A stretch of 64,000 nt of DNA from CAYRUD01 sp964427425. Its GTDB lineage: Bacteria > Chlamydiota > Chlamydiia > Chlamydiales > FEN-1388. This document shows positions 58,951-64,000 of the stretch, one piece after another. Below the pieces are notes generated by a model. The model saw only the letters and a program-made list of their open reading frames with translations. It was not told the DNA's origin and made no database searches. Within the stretch, counting starts at the first letter, position 1. Each line of letters opens with the position of its first letter. The stretch spans positions 59,048 to 123,047 of the forward strand of contig CAYRUD010000010.1 in the NCBI GenBank assembly GCA_964427425.1, written 5' to 3'. The translations under genes were made by a program, and so were the position numbers.

Positions 58951-59862
58951 TTATGGCGCAGTCACTGTTGGGAGTCTTCTGCAGGCTTCGTTCAAGCAAT
59001 CAGTGACGAATTTGCCTCCTTGGATTTCCTTGAATGCTGCCTCTCGTATCTCTTTATAGATGTCAAAAGCTTCTTCTTGAAAATCTTTTCTATCGGGTTC
59101 TGCTTGGAATGCAGTAATGCTTTCAAAGCGAGGTGATAGTGCGTCGAGTATTTCTTTAGCACGCTCTTCGCTGAGTTCTCTATTGCGCGCGCGGACTGTT
59201 TGGATAAACCGCTGTGTTTCCCATTTAAGGAATTGCGGAATCACGGAAGTTTTAAATTCCCCGTAGGTATAAAGAAAGATAGCTTTAGCTGAAGTATAAT
59301 TAAAAACAGAAGGGTCGCAGTCGATATATAATTGCTTGGACTCATTATCTAACGGGGAGATGATGTTCTCCCATATGAAATTAGCTCCAGCTTGGGCAGT
59401 AAGCTGAGATTGAGTATTGTCAAAAGAATAGATATTAAAAGGTGTATAATAAGGGATATATTGAGGGGTTTGTCTATAGGTTGAATAATCCAGACCTAAA
59501 TTTTCTCTAATATCTAACTCATCGGTGTCAAGACGTACGAGCTGAAAATTAAAGAAACAGACATTAGCTGTACCCCATAGCACAGTAAAGAAGCAACTTG
59601 TAATGTGTTCATAAATATATTGAATAGCCCGCCCTGAGAGCGTATCTGTCTCAATGATAGTAAAAGTAGCAATCGCCACACATTCGACAGCTGCCACTAC
59701 AGTTGTAAGAGCCATTCCAATTTCAGCGACTACCATTCTACCAATAAGAGAGGGCGTATAAGTTGCTGTTATATCATTTTGATTATCAGGAAAACTGTCT
59801 CCATTTCTCCATTGGGTTATAGAGGACATGATATGACTTGATAGACATCGAATGATAGTCAT
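58951..59862 (-). CDS. Hypothetical two-helix membrane protein, Inc-like candidate
   Basis: Not recognised. The 303-residue protein has two hydrophobic segments in its N-terminal third, about residues 42-72 (MVVAEIGMALTTVVAAVECV and following) and 85-108 (ITSCFFTVLWGTANVCFF), separated by about 15 residues. This close hydrophobic pair without a signal peptide resembles the bilobed motif of chlamydial inclusion membrane (Inc) proteins. The remaining 190 residues are hydrophilic and helical, ending with a Glu/Arg-rich region. The start is uncertain; ATG 59862 has no Shine-Dalgarno, and another ATG lies at 59829. The upstream 270 bases contain unusual predicted stems. Confidence 0.5.
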   Translation of the reverse strand: MTIIRCLSSHIMSSITQWRNGDSFPDNQNDITATYTPSLIGRMVVAEIGMALTTVVAAVECVAIATFTIIETDTLSGRAIQYIYEHITSCFFTVLWGTANVCFFNFQLVRLDTDELDIRENLGLDYSTYRQTPQYIPYYTPFNIYSFDNTQSQLTAQAGANFIWENIISPLDNESKQLYIDCDPSVFNYTSAKAIFLYTYGEFKTSVIPQFLKWETQRFIQTVRARNRELSEERAKEILDALSPRFESITAFQAEPDRKDFQEEAFDIYKEIREAAFKEIQGGKFVTDCLNEACRRLPTVTAP

Positions 59863-59959
59863 TTTAAAACTCGTAACATTAATGATTATGTATCTTAATA
59901 ATTATTTCTCTTATTGTTAGCTTTCGATAAAGATAAGAAAAAATGTCGCTAAATACGAA

Positions 59960-60130
59960 TGTTATTCGGCTCTTATGAGTATTTAAAAGTACGAAGTTCA
60001 TGATAGCCGAACACATCTTACGCTGACGATGTTGGCTTATAGCGTATGAATGTGTCTTGCCTGCCGTAAGATAGTCCCCGTGTAAGTTACTCAGGAAAGG
60101 CCTGGTTCCATAGAAAGGAAAGGCCTTTTC
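59960..60130 (+). ncRNA. Candidate structured small RNA with terminator hairpin
   Basis: The 270-base gap between two minus-strand genes contains a chain of stems. TTCGGCT at 59965-59971 pairs with AGCCGAA at 60005-60011. ACACAT (60011-60016) with ATGTGT (60050-60055) encloses TACGCT (60019-60024) with AGCGTA (60041-60046). An alternative 8-bp pairing, ATCTTACG (60015-60022) with CGTAAGAT (60065-60072), would exclude the inner stem. AAAGGCCT (60096-60103) with AGGCCTTT (60121-60128) ends the region and is followed by T-rich DNA on the plus strand. The arrangement fits a plus-strand small RNA of about 170 bases, or a structured leader of the minus-strand gene. It does not match tmRNA, SRP RNA or RNase P RNA by their key sequences, and no clear promoter is visible. 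Confidence 0.35.
60096..60129. terminator. Hairpin between the 2TM gene and the structured region
   Basis: AAAGGCCT (60096-60103) and AGGCCTTT (60121-60128) form an 8-bp stem, with an inner TTCC/GGAA pairing. It lies eight bases beyond the stop of the minus-strand 2TM gene. T-rich sequence follows only on the plus strand. Confidence 0.6.
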
Positions 60131-60136
60131 ATTACT

Positions 60137-60415
60137 TTATTTAGAATGTGCTTTCAGTTTTTGAAACTCCTTCTTCACGGCGGTTTCTCCTGCGTTCCGA
60201 TAAGCGGCAAGGTAGTGTGAAAGAAGCCCAATTCCCCATCCGAGTGTCGGGAAAATAGGCCAAGGAGTAGCTTTGGTGTGATATATATTAGTGTCTCCTG
60301 ATAAATACCAGCCGAGCCATAGAAGGCTAATAATGGCACAATAAATTGTGGCGTGCCAGCGAAATGAAACGCGAGCCTTAGCTTTATCCCATAATTGAAC
60401 TTCTTGGATATCCAT
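60137..60415 (-). CDS. 2TM domain protein
   Basis: The 92-residue protein has two transmembrane helices: about residues 20-40 (WHATIYCAIISLLWLGWYLS) and 50-70 (PWPIFPTLGWGIGLLSHYLA). The pattern, with a charged N terminus, WKxKxRVxFRxH-type lead and WPIFPTLGWGIGL before the second helix, is that of the 2TM domain family (PF13239), small membrane modules found alone or joined to histidine kinases. The function is unknown. GGGAGA seven bases before ATG 60415 supports the start. Confidence 0.8.
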   Translation of the reverse strand: MDIQEVQLWDKAKARVSFRWHATIYCAIISLLWLGWYLSGDTNIYHTKATPWPIFPTLGWGIGLLSHYLAAYRNAGETAVKKEFQKLKAHSK

Positions 60416-60691
60416 GAGCGACTCTCCCTTGTTTGTATGATTATATACTATGTAATTTTGTGCAGCCCAGATCTATATATTAGTAAATTCAGTTCGTATA
60501 TTGAACACAATACAATTAAAGTCTTTTCAATAGTCATGTCGACACGATTATGTATCTAAAAGCCATGAAGTTTTCTCATTTACTGTTTTCCTCATTTCAA
60601 TGAGTGATATAGTAAATAACCCTTAGAAGGGCAAGGTGCTCCAGGGCGCTTGTGATACGCGTACAATAATAATTGAGGAGTTATAAGATCG

Positions 60692-61135
60692 ATGCAGAAG
60701 CAAATCACATGGATAATAGCAGCGAAAAGTACTTGTGCGAAGATATTTACTCTTGAAAAGGTTGGTGTTGTAAGACAAATTGAAGTATTGGAGCATCCTG
60801 AGAGTAAACTTCATGAGAGAGATTTAGGCGTTGATAGACCTGGAAGATCTTCGGAAAGAACAGGGCCTTCGAGATATGCATTCGAAGGGCATATGCCCCT
60901 TCATGAGCAAGAAGCTCATAATTTCGCGGCATTTCTCGCCCATCACTTAGAGAAGGAGCGAGAGTCAGGATCTTTTCATAGATTATATATTTCTGCAGCT
61001 CCACACTTTTTAGGCATCTTCCGCCAAAAGATAACTCCACAGACCGCGCAACTAGTGGTCGGAGATATTAATGTCGATATGACTCACTTGAGCACCGATG
61101 AGGTCTGGGATCATATCTCAAGTTTACAAGGCTAA
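60692..61135 (+). CDS. Host attachment family protein (PF10116-like)
   Basis: The 147-residue protein matches the family named for plant cell attachment genes of Agrobacterium: an N-terminal WIIAAKSTCAKIFTL strand, the RDLGVDRPGRSSER block, HEQEAHNFAAFLAHHL helix and PHFLGIFRQ. Structurally the family is related to archaeal eRF1/Pelota-like (baeRF) proteins, and the name should not be taken as proof of a role in attachment. GAGGAG lies about 11 bases before ATG 60692. There is no signal peptide. It is monocistronic, with a hairpin terminator after it. It looks acquired relative to core chlamydial genes, by inference. Confidence 0.8.
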   Translation: MQKQITWIIAAKSTCAKIFTLEKVGVVRQIEVLEHPESKLHERDLGVDRPGRSSERTGPSRYAFEGHMPLHEQEAHNFAAFLAHHLEKERESGSFHRLYISAAPHFLGIFRQKITPQTAQLVVGDINVDMTHLSTDEVWDHISSLQG

Positions 61136-61157
61136 ATGAAACTGAAGTGAATGGAAG

Positions 61158-61188
61158 GCACTCTTCAAAGTAATCCTATGAAGAGTGC
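61158..61188. terminator. Hairpin between convergent host-attachment and SDR genes
   Basis: GCACTCTTCA (61158-61167) pairs with TGAAGAGTGC (61179-61188), a perfect 10-bp stem. There is no long T-run on either strand, so it is a weak or bidirectional terminator. Confidence 0.6.
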
Positions 61189-61199
61189 TCTGTACAGTA

Positions 61200-62060
61200 T
61201 TAGTAAGCTAGGGTTGCTCCACCATCGAGAACAAGATTGATTCCATTAATAGAGTCTGAGTCAGAACTGAGAAGAAACTTCAATGTTTGAGCAACTTCAT
61301 TAGGTTCAACATGTCGCTGGAGCGGGATGTGAGAGACCTCTTGCTCCATCTGAGTTTCATAGCTTACGCCTTTTCTCTGCGCTTTGTTCTGAATTCTCTC
61401 TTTATGAAAATTCGTTAAGACGACACCAGGAGAGAGTGTGTTGACGCTGATTTCTCTTTGTCCTAACTGATGTGCTAATGCTTTAGTATATGTCGTCCAC
61501 ATTCTTCGGATAACACATGTAGGGCCTGCATCTGGAAGGAATTGGACTGATGTAGTCCCTGCTATAATCGCGATTTTACTCTTGTCTTTGAGATGTGGAA
61601 GAGTAGCTTTTAAAGCCTCCAATGGTCCCGTAAATGTCGTTTGTATAACTTGAAGCCATGTGTCTTCCTCTTGCAGTACCTCTTTCCCGTAAAACTGGGG
61701 TCTAGGTGTGATAAGAGCAATGCCTGAAATGGAAGTTTTCTTCCTATCCAAAGACTTCTTAAAATCAGCAATAGAGTTCTTATCTTGGTAGTCGAGGCGA
61801 ATGACTTCATACTGATGAGGAAACCCCTTTTCTAACTCTTCTTTCAGTTTTTGAAGCTTTGTCACATTCCGCCCTGTAAGGATAAGGTTGTGCTCTTTTG
61901 CTAAAAGCTTTGCAGTATGTCCTCCAAGCTCGCCTGTTGCGCATGTGATAATAACAGTTTTTGGTTCACTTAGCGTATTGGCAAAGCAAGCTTCAGGGGT
62001 ATAAAGAGAGAGTATACATATGAATACTTGGCATGTGCGTATAAATTGACGAATGAACAT
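61200..62060 (-). CDS. Exported short-chain dehydrogenase/reductase-like protein without the canonical catalytic residues
   Basis: The 286-residue protein has a signal peptide (about residues 1-28, ending PEACFA) and an SDR fold. The cofactor motif is altered to CATGELGG, the NNAG position reads ITPRPQ, and the usual YxxxK is replaced: the aligned segment is CVIRRMWTTYTKALAHQLG, with Thr and Arg at the Tyr and Lys positions. The C-terminal SPGVVLTNF and INGINLVLDGGATLAY segments are normal for SDRs. ATG 62060 has AAGGAG nine bases upstream and opens the signal peptide, so it is chosen over 62090. It may be a binding protein rather than an oxidoreductase, or belong to a divergent SDR group. 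Confidence 0.75.
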   Translation of the reverse strand: MFIRQFIRTCQVFICILSLYTPEACFANTLSEPKTVIITCATGELGGHTAKLLAKEHNLILTGRNVTKLQKLKEELEKGFPHQYEVIRLDYQDKNSIADFKKSLDRKKTSISGIALITPRPQFYGKEVLQEEDTWLQVIQTTFTGPLEALKATLPHLKDKSKIAIIAGTTSVQFLPDAGPTCVIRRMWTTYTKALAHQLGQREISVNTLSPGVVLTNFHKERIQNKAQRKGVSYETQMEQEVSHIPLQRHVEPNEVAQTLKFLLSSDSDSINGINLVLDGGATLAY

Positions 62061-62199
62061 TCGGTGAGTCTCCTTAATTATATTACACACTAAAGAACAT
62101 GATTATTATTTGAGTAACCAAGTTTGCACCAGCAAGATTATTGATAGGAAGCTTAGCCGAAGTCAACTACTCATAGCACAAGTAGTATAGAATAAAGAA

Positions 62200-62231
62200 A
62201 GCCGGCTTTCAGCAAAGTTAGAAAGCCGGCT
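62200..62231 (-). terminator. Terminator after the frameshifted gene
   Basis: AGCCGGCTTTC (62200-62210) and GAAAGCCGGCT (62221-62231) make a perfect 11-bp stem. On the minus strand it is followed by TTCTTTATTC. It ends transcription of the gene at 62295-64000. Confidence 0.8.
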
Positions 62232-62294
62232 CCTTGAAGGATCGCTGTAATACCAACATGGGAGATACCCCATCTGGATATTATCTAGAAGGTA

Positions 62295-62819
62295 TTATTT
62301 GTCTGAAGGCCATGGTGTTACGCTTTCTCTAAGAAGTTCGCCTTTTCGCAAGTATTCAATGATCGTTTCTTTGTCTTCCCCGTCGAACAATCCAAGATTA
62401 ATCTGAGCAAGAGCTAGTTTTGGCATTTCACAGGTTAAAGATTTTACTACTTCGAGATCTTTCTTCATGTAATCAGGCAAATACTTGTATAGTTTACTAT
62501 TCCATCTCCTTCTGGTGGCGTAATCTGAGGCTTGATATTTAGTCCCAACGGTTATCTCATCTGTAAATAAAAGAGCATTTTCCGGATTGTTTATTATTAC
62601 AAGTTCTAGGAAGGCTGTATCTGTTTTCACATCTTCAGAAATAATCTCTTTCAGTGCTTTCGGATCATCTGTTCTCTTCAGAGCAATTAAGGTTATAGCG
62701 AAATTCTCTTTTAATTCTTCCGAAAGATTTTGATAGATACCTAGAACACTGGATGGTTCTGCATCAATAAGTTGTTGGGCCGCATTAATTATATCTTCAT
62801 TCTTTGCCTGAAAGAGGGC
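62295..62819 (-). pseudogene. C-terminal part of a frameshifted F-box-like/helical-repeat gene
   Basis: This frame is open from 62819 to the stop at 62295 and begins without a start codon (LFQAKNEDIINAAQQL), then continues with YQNLSEELKENFAITLIALK, the same repeat type found upstream as YFSLSQELKEDFDIALLALQ. A GTG at 62630 could start a 111-residue protein, but the coding signal clearly reaches further upstream. It therefore represents the C-terminal end of the gene at 62789-64000, displaced by a -1 frameshift between 62819 and 62789. No slippery heptamer is evident, so an indel or a sequencing error is more likely than programmed frameshifting. Confidence 0.65.
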
Positions 62820-64000
62820 TCAAGCGTTCCTTCTAAATTTTCTTTATCTAGCTCTTGCTTTGTTAGTAAATCAATTGCTAATTTGTAATCCTTTAGTATG
62901 ATTCGCTTTGCAATAGAATTCGGCTCTGTGTTTTTTATTAAATCAATTGCTAATTTATAATGATTTAATATTTTAGTCTCCTGTTCCGAAGACTCATCGA
63001 CCTTTAGGATCTTTTTGATGTCTTCGTAAAGATATTTTATGGCAGCATTCACAAATTTTTGGTTCAGCTTAAGCTTATTAGGTATGACTGAAATAAAGAT
63101 GTGTTTATATTCAGCTTTTTGTAGAGCTAATAGAGCGATATCAAAATCCTCTTTCAATTCCTGCGATAGAGAAAAATAGAGATCTTTAGCATTTTTCTTA
63201 TCTGAATTCATATAGCTTACAATCGCAGATTTGCGACTGCATACGATTTCTTTATACGCAGCTTGAAAAACGTATTGTCTATCATTACTATCTCTGTAAT
63301 CTAAAATTAAAGAATGGGTCGTGGGGTGATTGAGTAAAAATTCTGCAAGTCGATTGCAAAATAGGTATTCTGAAGCATTCTTTTGCACAGGCGGAGTATA
63401 ATCATCATCCAATCCAAAGCTTGTGAAAGCAGGTTTAGTTATTTTTTCTAAAAGAGTGGCTAGCTTTGACTTCAAGATTACCGATGTAACATCTTCATTT
63501 AAAATGCTCTTATCCACCGAGCGAACCTGTCCAAATTGCTTTACTGCCTCTTGTATAGTCGAAAAAATGCTCTTAAAATCCTCACTCTTATAAGTCTCGA
63601 GCAATTCGTTTAAAATACCTTTAGGGCTTTTTTCAGCTAATGCCGTTATTTGTTTTTTAAAATCAAATCCATCGATTTTTTCAGTTACGAGTTTTTCGTA
63701 TTCTTCGTGGGTAGAGTTTCTTGATCGAATTGGTAGAATCTTGCGGTATAATTCGACATTATTAGCAATGGCAATAAATGCGGCTGTAATGAGGATTCCT
63801 GAGACATTATTTATGAGATTTGTATCGCTAGGATGAGCAAGTGCATCCTGAACATCCTGATCATCGATTAGAGTAGGATTCATAGACAGCGCGGTGAGCA
63901 ATACTTCAGGGTGCTTTTTAAGATCTGAAGATAATAGTTTGAATTTTCTCCAATCGGATTTCACAGCTTCAATAGCAACTTCAGGAGACATATGTTTACT
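62789..64000 (-). CDS. N-terminal part of a frameshifted F-box-like/helical-repeat gene, running off the window
   Basis: The frame stays open to the right edge, through KHMSPEVAIEAVKSDW, which corresponds to KYMSEKMAVEAVLADW in the protein encoded at 25872-27365. The paralogue has about 110 residues before this point, including the F-box-like segment, so the true start lies beyond the window and the ATG at 63991 is internal. The visible 404 residues comprise the HPEVLLTALSMNP repeat, hydrophobic segment ILITAAFIAIANN and several helical repeats. The frame ends at a stop at 62789, while the continuation lies in another frame (62295-62819). Function unknown; effector-type F-box adaptor is inferred from the paralogue. 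Confidence 0.6.
   Translation of the reverse strand, partial: SKHMSPEVAIEAVKSDWRKFKLLSSDLKKHPEVLLTALSMNPTLIDDQDVQDALAHPSDTNLINNVSGILITAAFIAIANNVELYRKILPIRSRNSTHEEYEKLVTEKIDGFDFKKQITALAEKSPKGILNELLETYKSEDFKSIFSTIQEAVKQFGQVRSVDKSILNEDVTSVILKSKLATLLEKITKPAFTSFGLDDDYTPPVQKNASEYLFCNRLAEFLLNHPTTHSLILDYRDSNDRQYVFQAAYKEIVCSRKSAIVSYMNSDKKNAKDLYFSLSQELKEDFDIALLALQKAEYKHIFISVIPNKLKLNQKFVNAAIKYLYEDIKKILKVDESSEQETKILNHYKLAIDLIKNTEPNSIAKRIILKDYKLAIDLLTKQELDKENLEGTLEPSFRQRMKI

Noticed and set aside
60001..60130. tmRNA, SRP RNA or RNase P RNA
   Set aside because: The hallmark sequences (tRNA-like ends, GGUCAGG with GGAAGGAAGCAG, and the RNase P core) are missing.

Overview
This window looks like chromosomal DNA of a member of the Chlamydiota outside the classical Chlamydiaceae, that is, an amoeba- or protist-associated, Parachlamydiales-like organism. 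The main pointers are a chlamydial-type tandem-fused UvrA of about 1,940 residues with four ABC ATPase modules, a very long PknD-type Ser/Thr kinase with the characteristic chlamydial C-terminal region, RNase Z, PriA, MutS and AcpS of chlamydial character, and a large dose of eukaryote-like proteins (tandem BTB, F-box plus WD-like, SopB/IpgD-type CX5R phosphatase, ULP-like cysteine protease candidates). No phylogeny could be run, so the genus is left open. Base composition is moderately AT-rich and intergenic spaces around the effector-like genes are very AT-rich.

Layout. 0.2-3.1 kb: two tandem paralogues with a His/Glu/Gln/Cys pattern like clan CE (ULP/YopJ) proteases. 3.2-7.0 kb: housekeeping genes ychF, an rlmL-type rRNA methyltransferase and brnQ. 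7.1-9.1 kb: a double-BTB protein. 9.4-13.4 kb: the potABCD polyamine ABC-transporter operon on the minus strand. 13.7-15.4 kb: a 12-TM NTT/MFS-like transporter preceded by a possible 40-residue acidic small protein. 15.6-25.6 kb: trxB, an exported protein, acpS, a YacL-like PIN/TRAM membrane protein, two unknowns, rnz, an ITPA/HAM1 NTPase and a phosphoglucomutase.

25.8-34.5 kb is an accessory island of lineage-specific genes: an F-box-like helical-repeat protein and two interleaved paralogue pairs (A, B, B, A). 34.6-52.2 kb is a long minus-strand block: NUDIX hydrolase, pknD, uvrA, an F-box/WD-like protein, priA, a proline/lysine-rich unknown and mutS. 52.4-55.8 kb: the CX5R phosphatase and a small membrane-associated unknown. 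55.9-58.9 kb: umuDC and a zinc alcohol dehydrogenase. 58.9-62.1 kb: an Inc-like two-helix membrane protein, a structured intergenic region that may encode a small RNA, a 2TM protein, a host-attachment-family protein and a secreted SDR lacking its catalytic residues. The right edge holds a paralogue of the 25.9-kb F-box-like gene; it runs off the window and is split by a -1 frameshift.

The functional theme is a compact DNA repair and nucleotide hygiene set (UvrA, MutS, PriA, UmuDC, ITPA, NUDIX), nutrient scavenging from the host (spermidine/putrescine, branched-chain amino acids, possibly nucleotides), and host manipulation centred on ubiquitin pathways (BTB, F-box, ULP-like) and phosphoinositides. 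The effector-like roles are inferred from domains and motifs, not demonstrated. I see no tRNA, rRNA, CRISPR array, insertion sequence or prophage in the window.
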